Shown here: positions 55,393 to 64,000 of the stretch, in pieces
Position numbering within the stretch: the stretch's first letter is position 1
How the letters are laid out: every line of letters starts with the position of its first letter
Assembly: GCF_002860865.1 (NCBI RefSeq)
Contig: NZ_PKIE01000001.1
Location: 62,001 to 126,000, forward strand
DNA from: Streptococcus mitis
GTDB lineage: Bacteria > Bacillota > Bacilli > Lactobacillales > Streptococcaceae
Reading direction: 5' to 3'
Length of the DNA: 64,000 nt
Program-made: the position numbers and the translations under genes
Notes under the pieces: model-generated
Seen by the model: only the letters and a program-made list of their open reading frames with translations
Databases searched by the model: none
What the model was told of the DNA's origin: nothing

Positions 55393-55422
55393 AACAAATT
55401 TCCTTTCTTCATGAGTAAAAGA

Positions 55423-55638
55423 TTATTTTTTCAATCCTTTGAAAGTTATAATGCAACCCGAAATAATACTGAGAGTTCCTACAGGTCTCCAATATAGTTG
55501 CCAAAAGAATAAATTTATTCTTTCTTTCAGTGTCGCATAGGGTTCGGCATAATAGGGGTTAATGTGAAATAATAAAAAACCAAAACATAAAACTATGATT
55601 CCAGTTAAGAATAAAATGTCCTTATTTACTTTCCTCAT
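55423..55638 (-). CDS. Two-helix membrane protein (71 aa)
   Basis: This 71-residue protein has two hydrophobic segments, ILFLTGIIVLCFGFLLFHI and PVGTLSIISGCIITF. An aromatic loop (INPYYAEPYATLKERINLFFWQLYWR) joins them, and both ends are basic. GGAGG precedes the start. It is the first gene of a pair with the secreted protein. Small two-helix proteins next to secreted peptides are often immunity or accessory proteins, but I see no family match. Confidence 0.7.
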   Translation of the reverse strand: MRKVNKDILFLTGIIVLCFGFLLFHINPYYAEPYATLKERINLFFWQLYWRPVGTLSIISGCIITFKGLKK

Positions 55639-55656
55639 AAAACCTCCTTTTATTTT

Positions 55657-55684
55657 ATTTAAAGCGCTTTCTATTATTAGTATA
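55657..55684 (-). promoter_or_regulatory. Promoter and cre site of the secreted/membrane protein pair
   Basis: On the minus strand the -10 is TATACT (plus 55679-55684), with TTGTTT 16 nt upstream. Just downstream lies a near-perfect CcpA operator, plus-strand TTTAAAGCGCTTTCTA (~55658-55673), differing from WWTGAAARCGYTTTCWW by one core base. This would block transcription when CcpA is active. Confidence 0.68.
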
Positions 55685-55728
55685 CGTCAAAAAAAGAAAA
55701 AAACAAGTCTATTTATTTATTTTTTTAT

Positions 55729-55943
55729 ATGGTATAATAGAATAGTTGGAGAGTTTTTATATAGCTTTAAAAGGCTGATATGAATACTTTGTATAATCTA
55801 ATGATTCTTCAAAAAATTTCTTATTCAAACAAGAGCAAAGAGAAGGTGGGCTGCATATCAGAAGTTAGATGTATTTCTGTCTAACTTTTGAGGTGTAGTT
55901 CATTTTAAAACCACGAATCCTATGTGACTCGTGGTTCTTTTTT
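55729..55943 (+). ncRNA. Possible ~200-nt small RNA before the fnr 3' end
   Basis: An extended -10 TGG-TATAAT (-10 at 55732-55737) and a strong terminator (AACCACGA 55909-55916 with TCGTGGTT 55929-55936, then six T) define a transcript of about 200 nt. Between them lies a perfect hairpin AAGTTAGA/TCTAACTT (55862-55869 with 55880-55887). The only short frame (ATG 55780, 34 codons) has no ribosome site. The terminator also closes fnr on the other strand. Confidence 0.5.
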
Positions 55944-56910
55944 ATAAACTGGTTGAGTGTTTTGGCTGCACTTTTTGCTCAGGGTCAATGTAGTTGATGG
56001 CATTGTTGACAGCGGTTGGAGCTTCTCCGAGGCCTGTCGCAATCAGGTCAATTTTTCCGTCATAGTAGCAGCAGTCTCCGATAGCATAGATACCTGATTG
56101 GCTAGATTCTTGCTTGCTGTTGACAATAATCTTGTGACGATTGAGGTCCAGACCCCAGTTTTTGAGGTTACCGACAGAAGATTTGAAACCATAGTTGACA
56201 AAGAGGTGGTCTAGGTCAATCGTTTCTGTTTCATCAGATTTAACTTTTGTGATTTCAAGTTTATCGAGCGTTTTTCTATCTCCAAGGAGTTGGCTAGGGA
56301 CGAATGGTGTCTTGATGGTTACAGATGATTCCTGCAAGGCTTGGACACTGTGCTCCAAGGCGCGGAAATTATCTCTGCGGTGGACAAGGGTAGTTGGTGC
56401 GATTTTTTCAAAAGCCAAAGCCCAATCTACAGCTGAGTCTCCTCCACCAAGAATTGTCACTTTCTTCCCAGCATATTGCTGGATGTTGGAAACGTGGTAG
56501 TGGATATTTTCATAGCCCTCAACGCCTTCTAGTTCCAGCGGACGTGGTTTAAAGGCACCGCCACCCATAGCGATGATAACAGTTTTAGACAGGTGACTTC
56601 CTTTAGAAGTGGTAATGGCAAAGCCTTCTTCTTGTTTTTCAATCTCAAGAACCGTTTCATTGAGATGAATAGGGGTATCAAAGCCGTTTAACTGTTCAAT
56701 CAAGCGGTTGGTCAACTCTTCTCCAGTTAGGTTTGGGAAACCTGGTACGTCTAGGATTTCCTTTTCAGGGTAGAGAATAGCAGGCTGTCCACCTAGTTGG
56801 GGAAGGGAGTCGATGATTTGAACGTTAGCTTGGCGTAGGTGGGCATAGAAGGCCGCAAAAAGACCGACAGGACCACCACCTACAATAGTGATATCATAGA
56901 GTTGGGACAT
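55942..56910 (-). CDS. fnr: Ferredoxin/flavodoxin-NADP+ reductase, thioredoxin-reductase type
   Basis: This 322-residue flavoprotein has an FAD motif IVGGGPVGLFAAF (residues ~9-21), an NADPH motif ILGGGDSAVDWAL and the FAD-binding YAIGDCCYYDGKIDLIATGLGEAPTAV. The CxxC redox pair of true thioredoxin reductases is missing, which identifies it as the FNR2 (YumC-type) family. It passes electrons between NADPH and ferredoxin or flavodoxin. It is convergent with the possible small RNA and divergent from cdaA. Confidence 0.93.
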   Translation of the reverse strand: MSQLYDITIVGGGPVGLFAAFYAHLRQANVQIIDSLPQLGGQPAILYPEKEILDVPGFPNLTGEELTNRLIEQLNGFDTPIHLNETVLEIEKQEEGFAITTSKGSHLSKTVIIAMGGGAFKPRPLELEGVEGYENIHYHVSNIQQYAGKKVTILGGGDSAVDWALAFEKIAPTTLVHRRDNFRALEHSVQALQESSVTIKTPFVPSQLLGDRKTLDKLEITKVKSDETETIDLDHLFVNYGFKSSVGNLKNWGLDLNRHKIIVNSKQESSQSGIYAIGDCCYYDGKIDLIATGLGEAPTAVNNAINYIDPEQKVQPKHSTSL

Positions 56911-57002
56911 GGTTTCTCCTTTGTTTTTTCTAGTCAGTTTATTTTATCATATTTTTCCTTAATTTAAAATGAAGTAGGATAGGGAAAAAAATGCCAGAAA
57001 AA

Positions 57003-57011
57003 TGGTATAAT
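57003..57011 (+). promoter_or_regulatory. cdaA-cdaR-glmM promoter
   Basis: Extended -10 TGG-TATAAT (-10 at 57006-57011), about 37 nt before the chosen cdaA start. Its position rules out the longer open frame beginning at 56991. Confidence 0.65.
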
Positions 57012-57047
57012 AGAGAGGAACGTGTTTGGACAGAGAGGAGACAGCAG

Positions 57048-57905
57048 ATGAACTTTCAACAATTATCCAACCTGCAATATTGGACTAGCTTGTTTTCTAG
57101 TCCTTGGAGTATTGCCATCAATCTGTTTGATATTTTGATTGTGACCTATGTTTTGTATCGTTTTACAAAAGCGATAGCTGGCACCAAGATTATGATTTTG
57201 GTGCGAGGGGTCTTGATTTTTGTATTAGCCCAGGTCGTGGCCAATATCCTTGGTTTAACAACGATTTCTTGGTTGATTAATCAGATTATCACCTATGGAG
57301 TTATTGCTGCGGTTGTTATCTTCTCTCCAGAGATTCGGACTGGTTTGGAACGCTTGGGAAGGGCGACAGATTTCTTTTCTACTACTCAAATTAGTGCAGA
57401 AGAGAAAATGATTCGTGCCTTTGTTAAGTCAGTTGAATACATGAGTCCCCGTAAGATCGGTGCTTTGGTTGCCATTCAACGAGTTCGGACCTTGCAAGAA
57501 TACATTGCGACAGGGATTCCCTTGGATGCCAAAATTTCGGCAGAACTCCTCATCAATATTTTTATTCCCAACACTCCTCTACATGATGGTGCTGTGATTG
57601 TAAGAGAAAATCGGATTGCAGTCACCTCTGCCTATCTGCCCTTGACAGAAAGTACAGGGATTCCCAAGGAATTTGGGACCAGACACCGGGCGGCTATCGG
57701 TTTATCAGAAGTATCCGATGCCTTGACCTTCATTGTCTCAGAGGAAACAGGTGGCATTTCTATTACCTATAACGGTGTTTTCAAGCATGATTTGACGATT
57801 GAAGAATTTGAAGCAGAGCTACGAGCAATTCTTTTGCCAGCTGTTGAGGAAAAAGTCAGTTTTAAGGACCGTTTGCTAGGAGGTTGGAAATATGAGAAAA
57901 AATAG
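57048..57905 (+). CDS. cdaA: Diadenylate cyclase CdaA (DacA)
   Basis: ATG 57048 follows GAGAGGAG at 7 nt (285 residues). Three transmembrane helices (~residues 20-95) precede the DAC domain with DGAVIV (180-185) and RHRAA (212-216), the catalytic motifs that condense two ATP to c-di-AMP. In streptococci c-di-AMP controls potassium uptake, turgor and wall homeostasis. The operon cdaA-cdaR-glmM is the conserved arrangement. Confidence 0.96.
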   Translation: MNFQQLSNLQYWTSLFSSPWSIAINLFDILIVTYVLYRFTKAIAGTKIMILVRGVLIFVLAQVVANILGLTTISWLINQIITYGVIAAVVIFSPEIRTGLERLGRATDFFSTTQISAEEKMIRAFVKSVEYMSPRKIGALVAIQRVRTLQEYIATGIPLDAKISAELLINIFIPNTPLHDGAVIVRENRIAVTSAYLPLTESTGIPKEFGTRHRAAIGLSEVSDALTFIVSEETGGISITYNGVFKHDLTIEEFEAELRAILLPAVEEKVSFKDRLLGGWKYEKK

Positions 57906-58656
57906 TCTATATATCATTTCATCTCTCTTTTTTGCTTGTGTCTTATTCATCTATGCAACATCGACTAATTTTCAAAATAACAATACCGCAAGACAGGTCA
58001 AATCAGAAACCTACACCAATACGATAACGAACGTTCCTATCGATATTCACTATGATGATGACCAGTATTTCATTAGCGGATTTGCATCAGAGGTTTCAGT
58101 TGTACTGACAGGTGCCAATCGTGTGACCTTGGCCAGTGAAATGCAGGAAAGCACTCGTAAGTTTAAGGTCACAGCGGATTTGACAGATGCTAGTGTTGGA
58201 ACGATTGAAGTTCCTTTGAACATTGAAAATCTTCCTAGTGGATTGACTGCTGTGGCAACGCCTCAAAAGATTACAGTGAAAGTTGGGAAGAAGGTTAAGC
58301 GAGATGGGATGATTGTTGTGCCACAAGTTGACCAAAGCCAGATTGATCCCAAGCTACAACTTGATAGTGTAACCGTGTCAAATGAACGCGTTTCGGTCAC
58401 GACTGACCAGGAAACATTAGCTAAGATTGACAAAGTTATTGCGCTTTTACCAACCAGCGAACGCATAACAGGTAATTACAGTGGCTCAGTACCTTTGCAG
58501 GCAATCGACCGCAACGGGGTAGTCTTACCAGTAGTTATCACTCCGTTTGATACAACCATGAAGGTCACTACAAAGCCTGTGGCACCAAGTTCAAGCACAA
58601 GCAGTTCGTCGGAGACATCTTCGTCAACAAAAGCAACTAGTTCAAAAACGAATTAA
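57892..58656 (+). CDS. cdaR: CdaA regulator CdaR (YbbR-domain protein)
   Basis: This 254-residue protein has an N-terminal membrane anchor (SLYIISSLFFACVLFIYATS) and extracellular YbbR repeats. A Ser/Thr-rich low-complexity tail (VAPSSSTSSSSETSSS) ends it. CdaR binds CdaA at the membrane and modulates c-di-AMP synthesis. It overlaps cdaA by 14 nt, indicating coupled translation. Confidence 0.93.
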   Translation: MRKNSLYIISSLFFACVLFIYATSTNFQNNNTARQVKSETYTNTITNVPIDIHYDDDQYFISGFASEVSVVLTGANRVTLASEMQESTRKFKVTADLTDASVGTIEVPLNIENLPSGLTAVATPQKITVKVGKKVKRDGMIVVPQVDQSQIDPKLQLDSVTVSNERVSVTTDQETLAKIDKVIALLPTSERITGNYSGSVPLQAIDRNGVVLPVVITPFDTTMKVTTKPVAPSSSTSSSSETSSSTKATSSKTN

Positions 58657-58680
58657 AAATAGGAAAAGGATTTTATAAAA

Positions 58681-60033
58681 ATGGGTAAATATTTTGGGAC
58701 TGATGGAGTCCGTGGAGAAGCTAACGTAGAATTAACGCCAGAATTGGCCTTTAAACTAGGACGTTTTGGAGGCTATGTTCTCAGTCAACATGAAACGGAA
58801 GCACCGAAAGTCTTTGTAGGACGTGACACACGTATTTCAGGGGAAATGCTGGAATCGGCCTTGGTAGCAGGTCTCCTCTCTGTAGGGATTCACGTATATA
58901 AACTAGGCGTTCTGGCAACACCAGCAGTAGCTTACTTGGTTAAAACTGAGGGAGCTAGTGCAGGTGTCATGATTTCTGCTAGCCACAACCCAGCCCTTGA
59001 TAATGGGATTAAGTTCTTTGGTGGTGATGGCTTCAAACTAGATGACGAAAAAGAAGCAGAAATTGAAGCCTTGCTAGATGCTGAGGAAGACACTCTTCCT
59101 CGTCCAAGTGCAGAAGGATTGGGAACCTTGGTAGATTATCCAGAAGGCTTGCGTAAGTATGAAGGATACCTTGTTTCAACTGGAACTCCTCTTGATGGAA
59201 TGAAGGTTGCCTTGGATACAGCTAATGGAGCAGCTTCTACCAGTGCCCGTCAAATCTTTGCAGACCTTGGTGCTCAATTAACAGTTATCGGGGAAACACC
59301 AGATGGTCTTAACATCAACCTTAATGTTGGTTCAACCCACCCAGAAGCCCTGCAAGAAGTGGTTAAAGAAAGCGGGTCAGCTATCGGTTTGGCATTTGAT
59401 GGAGACAGTGACCGTTTGATTGCTGTTGATGAAAATGGTGAGATCGTTGATGGTGACAAGATCATGTACATCATCGGGAAATACCTTTCTGAAAAAGGAC
59501 AATTGGCTCAAAATACAATTGTGACAACTGTGATGTCTAACCTTGGTTTCCACAAGGCCTTGGATCGAGAAGGTATTAACAAGGCAGTTACAGCAGTTGG
59601 CGACCGTTACGTTGTTGAAGAAATGAGAAAATCAGGCTACAACCTTGGTGGTGAACAATCTGGCCACGTTATCTTGATGGATTACAATACAACAGGTGAT
59701 GGTCAATTATCCGCTGTCCAATTGACCAAAATCATGAAGGAAACAGGTAAGAGCTTGTCAGAGTTGGCAGCAGAAGTAACAATCTATCCACAAAAATTAG
59801 TCAACATTCGAGTGGAAAATGCCATGAAGGAAAAGGCTATGGAAGTGCCAGCTATCAAGGATATCATCGAGAAGATGGAAGCTGAAATGGCAGGGAATGG
59901 CCGTATCCTTGTTCGCCCAAGTGGAACAGAGCCCCTCTTGCGTGTTATGGCAGAAGCGCCTACAACAGAAGAAGTAGACTACTATGTTGATACCATCGCA
60001 GACGTAGTTCGAGCTGAAATCGGGATTGACTAA
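58681..60033 (+). CDS. glmM: Phosphoglucosamine mutase
   Basis: This 450-residue enzyme has the phosphoserine loop [11 protein letters not shown] (Ser101), the metal-binding FDGDSDR, the sugar loop GGEQSGH and the phosphate loop [11 protein letters not shown]. It converts glucosamine-6-P to glucosamine-1-P for UDP-GlcNAc, and thus wall synthesis. GlmM can bind and inhibit CdaA in related bacteria, which explains the conserved operon. Confidence 0.97.
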   Translation: MGKYFGTDGVRGEANVELTPELAFKLGRFGGYVLSQHETEAPKVFVGRDTRISGEMLESALVAGLLSVGIHVYKLGVLATPAVAYLVKTEGASAGVMISASHNPALDNGIKFFGGDGFKLDDEKEAEIEALLDAEEDTLPRPSAEGLGTLVDYPEGLRKYEGYLVSTGTPLDGMKVALDTANGAASTSARQIFADLGAQLTVIGETPDGLNINLNVGSTHPEALQEVVKESGSAIGLAFDGDSDRLIAVDENGEIVDGDKIMYIIGKYLSEKGQLAQNTIVTTVMSNLGFHKALDREGINKAVTAVGDRYVVEEMRKSGYNLGGEQSGHVILMDYNTTGDGQLSAVQLTKIMKETGKSLSELAAEVTIYPQKLVNIRVENAMKEKAMEVPAIKDIIEKMEAEMAGNGRILVRPSGTEPLLRVMAEAPTTEEVDYYVDTIADVVRAEIGID

Positions 60034-60106
60034 ATCCTAGAAAACTAGATGAAAATAAAAAATTATGGTACAATAGCTTATAATATTGTAGCCAAGGGAG
60101 AAAGAC

Positions 60107-60481
60107 ATGAATCTTAAACGTGAACAAGAATTTGTTAGTCAGTATCATTTTGATGCGCGTAATTTTGAATGGGAAAATGAAAATGGAGCTCCTGAAACTA
60201 AGGTGGATGTGAACTTCCAATTGCTCCAACATGATCAAGAAAATCAAGTGACTTCCTTGATTGTCATCTTGACATTTATGATTGTATTTGATAAGTTTGT
60301 CATCAGTGGAACCATTTCACAGGTAAACCACATCGATGGCCGTATTGTTAATGAACCAAGTGAATTGAGCCAAGAAGAAGTGGAAACTTTGGCTCGTCCA
60401 TGTTTGAATATGCTCAACCGTTTGACTTACGAAGTAACTGAAATTGCATTAGACTTACCAGGAATCAATTTGGAGTTCTAA
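60107..60481 (+). CDS. DUF1149 family protein
   Basis: This 124-residue cytosolic protein is conserved in streptococci and lactobacilli at this position as far as I recall. A SecB-like fold has been suggested for the family. Visible features are an N-terminal [17 protein letters not shown] and a beta-rich middle (DVNFQLLQ…[25 protein letters not shown]). No signal peptide. It has its own -10 (TATAAT 60079-60084) and precedes the degV-type gene by 1 nt. Confidence 0.82.
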   Translation: MNLKREQEFVSQYHFDARNFEWENENGAPETKVDVNFQLLQHDQENQVTSLIVILTFMIVFDKFVISGTISQVNHIDGRIVNEPSELSQEEVETLARPCLNMLNRLTYEVTEIALDLPGINLEF

Positions 60482-60482
60482 T

Positions 60483-61331
60483 ATGAAACTAGCTGTTATC
60501 ACAGATTCTTCTGCCTATCTCAGTGCAGAGACCTTGCAAAGAGAAGATTTATTTGTCTTGGATATTCCTGTCAATATTGATGGTGAGGAGTATGTCGAAG
60601 GCATCAATCTGACTGCTGAGGAATTTTACCAAAAAATGGCTCAGGCTTCTGAATTGCCTAAGACCAGTCAACCAAGTATTGCCAAGTTAGATGAAATCTT
60701 AACTTCGCTCAAAGAACAAGGTTATACACATGCCTTGGGGCTTTTCCTATCTTCTGGAATTTCAGGTTTTTACCAAAATATCCAGTATATGATAGATGAC
60801 TATGATGGCTTAACCATTGCTTTTCCAGACACTTTGATTACAAGTGCTCCTCTGGGTATCATGGTTGAAAGCGTCTTTAATTGGCGTGACCAGGGCGATG
60901 ATTTTGCCAGCATTCAGGATAAGCTAGCCATTCAAATCAGCCGTACGTCAGCCTTTATCATGGTAGATGACTTGGATCATTTAGTGAAAGGTGGACGTCT
61001 TTCAAATGGGGCAGCCATTTTGGGCAATTTGCTTAGCATTAAGCCAATCCTCTATTTCAATGACCAAGGTGTGATTGAAGTTTACGAAAAAGTTCGTACT
61101 GAAAAGAAAGCAACCAAGCGATTAATTGAAATTATCAAGGAAACAACGGCTTCAGGCCAATATCGGGTCATTGTCATTCATGGGAATGCTCCTGAAAAGG
61201 CTGAAGAATTGCGTCAACACTTGCTTGAATCTGGAGTGGGTACGGATATTTCACTAGCTACATTTGGTAGTGTCATTGGGACACACCTAGGATCAGGAAG
61301 CATTGCCCTGGGTTATATTCCAGTGATTTAG
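60483..61331 (+). CDS. DegV family fatty-acid-binding protein
   Basis: This 282-residue protein has the DegV landmarks ITDSSAYLS at the N-terminus, [34 protein letters not shown] and [13 protein letters not shown] at the C-terminus. Family members (FakB) bind a single fatty acid and present it to the kinase FakA for phosphorylation, feeding phospholipid synthesis. Which FakB paralogue it is cannot be told here. Confidence 0.92.
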   Translation: MKLAVITDSSAYLSAETLQREDLFVLDIPVNIDGEEYVEGINLTAEEFYQKMAQASELPKTSQPSIAKLDEILTSLKEQGYTHALGLFLSSGISGFYQNIQYMIDDYDGLTIAFPDTLITSAPLGIMVESVFNWRDQGDDFASIQDKLAIQISRTSAFIMVDDLDHLVKGGRLSNGAAILGNLLSIKPILYFNDQGVIEVYEKVRTEKKATKRLIEIIKETTASGQYRVIVIHGNAPEKAEELRQHLLESGVGTDISLATFGSVIGTHLGSGSIALGYIPVI

Positions 61332-61364
61332 TTGGCACTTTTAGACTAGTTAAGAAGTTAGCAG

Positions 61365-61474
61365 TTGAACACGCCTGGAACCCTGTATGAAAAAGATAGT
61401 TCTTCCAAGGAGTAGACACTTCTTGATCAAAACTCCTATTTTCACTTTGTGTTCCTACAGGCTTTGTATCTTAG
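61365..61474 (+). ncRNA. Structured RNA, first of two before dapB
   Basis: It runs from TTGAACACG (61365) to GTATCTTAG (61474). Helices: GCCTG/CAGGC (61373-61377 with 61458-61462), GGAAC/GTTCC (61377-61381 with 61451-61455), TGAAAA/TTTTCA (61388-61393 with 61439-61444), and apical AGGAGT/ACTCCT. It has the same architecture as the element before pnp. Confidence 0.65.
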
Positions 61475-61477
61475 CAA

Positions 61478-61586
61478 TTGAACACGGACTACCTGCCTCA
61501 TGAAAAAATATGCCTGTCTGGCCTTTCGTCGAAAGTCAGCGCCATTCCCTATTTTTCATGGGCAGCCAACGTCCTTTGTATCTTAG
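61478..61586 (+). ncRNA. Structured RNA, second of two before dapB
   Basis: It runs from TTGAACACG (61478) to GTATCTTAG (61586), ending just before the dapB ribosome site. Helices: GGAC/GTCC (61486-61489 with 61571-61574), CTGCC/GGCAG (61493-61497 with 61561-61565), CATGAAAAA/TTTTTCATG (61499-61507 with 61552-61560), and an apical CTTTCGTCGAAAG hairpin. Confidence 0.68.
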
Positions 61587-61598
61587 ACAGGAGTAGAG

Positions 61599-62366
61599 AT
61601 GAGTATTCGAGTAATTATTGCTGGTTTTAAGGGAAAGATGGGCCAAGCTGCTTGTCAGATGGTCTTGGCTGATCCAGACTTGGACTTGGTAGCAGTTTTG
61701 GATCCTTTTGAGTCTGAGTCAGAATGGCAGGGTATTCCTGTTTTCAAGGATAAGGCTGATTTAGCCGGTTTTGAAGCGGATGTCTGGGTAGATTTTACTA
61801 CTCCAGCTGTTGCCTATGAAAATACACGCTTTGCTCTTGAGAATGGCTTTGCTCCAGTAGTTGGAACGACAGGCTTTACTAGTGAAGAAATTGCAGAGCT
61901 AAAAGAATTTTCTCGTGCTCAAGATTTGGGTGGCTTGATCGCCCCTAACTTTGCCTTGGGTGCTGTCTTGCTCATGCAATTTGCGACGCAGGCTGCCAAA
62001 TATTTCCCAAATGTGGAGATTATCGAGCTCCATCATGACAAGAAAAAGGATGCCCCGAGTGGAACAGCTATTAAAACAGCTGAATTGATGGCAGAAGTTC
62101 GAGAGTCTATTCAGCAAGGTGCGACTGATGAGGAAGAACTGATTGCTGGTGCTCGTGGTGCTGACTTTGATGGCATGCGTATTCACTCAGTTCGTTTGCC
62201 AGGCTTGGTAGCCCATCAGGAAGTCATCTTTGGCAATCAGGGAGAAGGATTGACCCTGCGTCATGACTCCTATGATCGTAGCTCCTTCATGACAGGGGTC
62301 AATTTGGGAATTAAAGAAGTTGTCAAGCGTCATGAGCTTGTCTATGGATTAGAACACTTATTATGA
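61599..62366 (+). CDS. dapB: 4-hydroxy-tetrahydrodipicolinate reductase
   Basis: This 255-residue enzyme has the NAD(P)-binding GFKGKMGQA (residues ~9-17), VGTTGFT, the catalytic [15 protein letters not shown] (His/Lys) and [16 protein letters not shown]. It reduces the dapA product towards lysine and stem-peptide lysine of the wall. Its leader carries two structured RNAs in tandem. It overlaps cca by 4 nt. Confidence 0.96.
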   Translation: MSIRVIIAGFKGKMGQAACQMVLADPDLDLVAVLDPFESESEWQGIPVFKDKADLAGFEADVWVDFTTPAVAYENTRFALENGFAPVVGTTGFTSEEIAELKEFSRAQDLGGLIAPNFALGAVLLMQFATQAAKYFPNVEIIELHHDKKKDAPSGTAIKTAELMAEVRESIQQGATDEEELIAGARGADFDGMRIHSVRLPGLVAHQEVIFGNQGEGLTLRHDSYDRSSFMTGVNLGIKEVVKRHELVYGLEHLL

Positions 62367-63562
62367 GATTAACGCAAATGCCTTCTGAATTTCAGAAGGC
62401 TTTACCAGTATTAGAAAAAATTAAAGAAGCAGGTTTTGAAGCTTATTTTGTTGGGGGTTCTGTTCGAGATGCCCTCCTCAATCGTCCTATCCATGATGTG
62501 GATATTGCGACGTCTTCTTATCCAGAAGAGACCAAGCAGATTTTTCCGCGAACAGCAGATATCGGAATCGAACATGGAACTGTCTTGGTTTTAGATGGGG
62601 ACGAGGAGTATGAGGTGACGACCTTTCGAACTGAAGATGTCTATGTAGACTATCGCAGACCCAGTGCGGTTTCCTTTGTGCGCTCGCTAGAAGAAGACCT
62701 CAATCGCCGTGATTTTACAGTCAATGCCTTTGCCTTGGACGAGGCAGGAGAAATCATAGACTTGTTCCATGGTTTAGAAGATTTGGAAAACCAAGTCTTG
62801 CGAGCAGTTGGAGTGGCCAGTGAGCGTTTCAACGAAGATGCTTTGCGGATTATGCGTGGTTTCCGTTTTCAGGCCAGTCTTGGTTTTGAACTTGAGCCAG
62901 AAACCTTTAAAGCTATGAAGACCTTGACGCCACTTTTGGAGAAAATTTCTGTAGAGCGTACTTTTGTTGAGTTTGATAAACTCTTGCTGGCTCCATTTTG
63001 GAGAAGGGGCTTGGCTTCCATGATTGAGAGTCAAGCTTATGACTATCTCCCTGATATGACAGCTAGCCAGAACAAGCTTAACAGACTGTTTGATTTGGAG
63101 ACTGATTTCACCTTTGAATCTTCAGAGCAAGCCTGGGCAGCTCTTTTGTGGGCTTTGGAGATTGAAAATGCGCAGCCATTTTTGAAAGCTTGGAAGACCT
63201 CACGCCAGTTTGCCAAGCAAGTTCAGGATTTGCTGACTATTTTGGCCTTGCGTGAAAAGGGAGAATTGAGCAAGCGCGATTGTTACCGCTTTGACTTGGA
63301 TTTGCTTTTACAGGCTGAAAATCTTCGTCAGGCTCAGGGAAAACCAGTCAACCCACAAGTCATCACAGAAACCTACCAGAGTCTGACCATTCATGACAAG
63401 AAAGAAATTCAGATTAATGGTGGCATTTTGATTAAGGAATATGGCTATCAACCAGGTCCAGACTTGGGAGAGATTTTAACAGAGATTGAATATGCCATTG
63501 TCGATGGCGAATTGGAAAATGACCGTCAAGCCATCCATGCTTATCTGAGGGAGAAAAAATGA
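62363..63562 (+). CDS. cca: CCA-adding tRNA nucleotidyltransferase
   Basis: This 399-residue class II enzyme has the nucleotidyltransferase core [19 protein letters not shown] (residues ~31-49), [10 protein letters not shown], and the neck motif [12 protein letters not shown]. It adds or repairs the 3' CCA of tRNAs. ATGA overlaps with dapB and with the downstream ABC-F gene imply one operon. Confidence 0.95.
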   Translation: MRLTQMPSEFQKALPVLEKIKEAGFEAYFVGGSVRDALLNRPIHDVDIATSSYPEETKQIFPRTADIGIEHGTVLVLDGDEEYEVTTFRTEDVYVDYRRPSAVSFVRSLEEDLNRRDFTVNAFALDEAGEIIDLFHGLEDLENQVLRAVGVASERFNEDALRIMRGFRFQASLGFELEPETFKAMKTLTPLLEKISVERTFVEFDKLLLAPFWRRGLASMIESQAYDYLPDMTASQNKLNRLFDLETDFTFESSEQAWAALLWALEIENAQPFLKAWKTSRQFAKQVQDLLTILALREKGELSKRDCYRFDLDLLLQAENLRQAQGKPVNPQVITETYQSLTIHDKKEIQINGGILIKEYGYQPGPDLGEILTEIEYAIVDGELENDRQAIHAYLREKK

Positions 63563-64000
63563 GTGATTTTATCGTTGAAAAACTAAGTAAATCCGTCGGT
63601 GACAAGACCGTTTTTAAGGATATTTCCTTTATTATCCATGACCTAGACAGAATTGGTCTGATTGGTGTCAATGGAACGGGGAAGACCACCCTTTTAGATG
63701 TTCTTTCTGGTGTTTCTGGCTTTGATGGGGATGTCAGTCCTTTTTCAGTTAAGAATGATTACCAGATTGGTTACTTGACCCAAGATCCTGATTTTGATGA
63801 TAGCAAGACGGTCTTGGATACAGTCTTATCCAGCGATCTCAAGGAAATCCAGCTTATTCGTGAGTATGAATTGATCATGCTCAACTATAGTGAGGACAAG
63901 CAGGCGCGTTTGGAACGGGTCATGGCAGAAATGGACTCTCTCCAAGCTTGGGAAATTGAGAGTCAGGTCAAGACGGTTCTTAGCAAGCTGGGGATTCAAG
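63559..64000 (+). CDS. ABC-F family ATPase, 3' end outside the window
   Basis: ATG 63559 overlaps the cca stop and follows GGGAG. The first 147 residues are present: an ABC domain with Walker [10 protein letters not shown] (residues ~36-44), the Q-loop GYLTQDPDF, and the beginning of the helical insertion. There are no membrane segments, as in ABC-F (Uup/EttA-like) proteins that act on the ribosome. The second ATPase domain should lie beyond the window. The sub-family cannot be fixed from this part. Confidence 0.88.
   Translation, partial: MSDFIVEKLSKSVGDKTVFKDISFIIHDLDRIGLIGVNGTGKTTLLDVLSGVSGFDGDVSPFSVKNDYQIGYLTQDPDFDDSKTVLDTVLSSDLKEIQLIREYELIMLNYSEDKQARLERVMAEMDSLQAWEIESQVKTVLSKLGIQ

Noticed and set aside
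55780..55884. 34-codon frame inside the possible small RNA
   Set aside because: There is no Shine-Dalgarno sequence and no recognisable peptide features.

Overview
The window is a chromosomal segment of a mitis-group Streptococcus in the S. pneumoniae / S. mitis / S. pseudopneumoniae cluster. The evidence is the low-GC Firmicute gene content, the murM-murN pair, a lytC-type choline-binding lysozyme, dpr, and six BOX repeats, which are typical of that cluster. No rRNA, tRNA or CRISPR array was seen. Both ends cut through genes: a P-loop NTPase on the left and an ABC-F ATPase on the right.

Layout. (1) 1-5360 is an accessory, defence-like island: a very AT-rich P-loop NTPase, a PD-(D/E)XK-like protein, a type I methylase subunit HsdM without HsdS or HsdR beside it, an intact fic gene, the wreck of a second fic gene, and an orphan XRE/HigA-type regulator. 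(2) 5361-15983 holds metE-metF behind a MET-box, then pnp, cysE, an acetyltransferase, cysS, mrnC and a PucR-like regulator. A 630-bp region before pnp carries a tandem hairpin repeat and a structured RNA. (3) 16044-20241 has CcpA-linked msmK and a four-gene polar amino acid ABC operon on the minus strand. (4) 20376-41204 is housekeeping: recJ, RNase J2, estA, murM-murN, a membrane-anchored matrixin, uvrC, peptidases, brnQ, the carboxypeptidase dacB, and rplK-rplA. The last two have leaders that resemble the L1 site of 23S rRNA. (5) 41251-54302 has a possible intron or mobile remnant, a methyltransferase, apt, metA (MET-box on its promoter, BOX in its leader), dnaD, tpiA, a lytC broken by two TGA codons, dpr, folA, clpX-engB, ridA and rapZ-yvcK-whiA. 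(6) 54303-55941 is an accessory pocket between whiA and the ferredoxin-NADP reductase gene: an Fst-like type I toxin-antitoxin locus, a secreted protein with a two-helix membrane partner behind a cre site, and a possible small RNA. (7) 55942-64000 has fnr, cdaA-cdaR-glmM, degV, dapB behind two more copies of the structured RNA, cca, and the start of an ABC-F gene.

How the genes fit together. Wall synthesis and remodelling recur: MurMN branch the stem peptide, DacB trims it, CdaAR-GlmM couple c-di-AMP to GlcNAc-1-P supply, DapB makes the lysine precursor and LytC cuts glycan. Methionine genes metEF and metA share MET-boxes. RNA turnover factors (PNPase, RNase J2, Mini-III) and several structured RNA elements are also prominent. 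From memory of pneumococcal gene order, blocks that lie far apart in TIGR4-like genomes are adjacent here, so this strain or species has a different arrangement.
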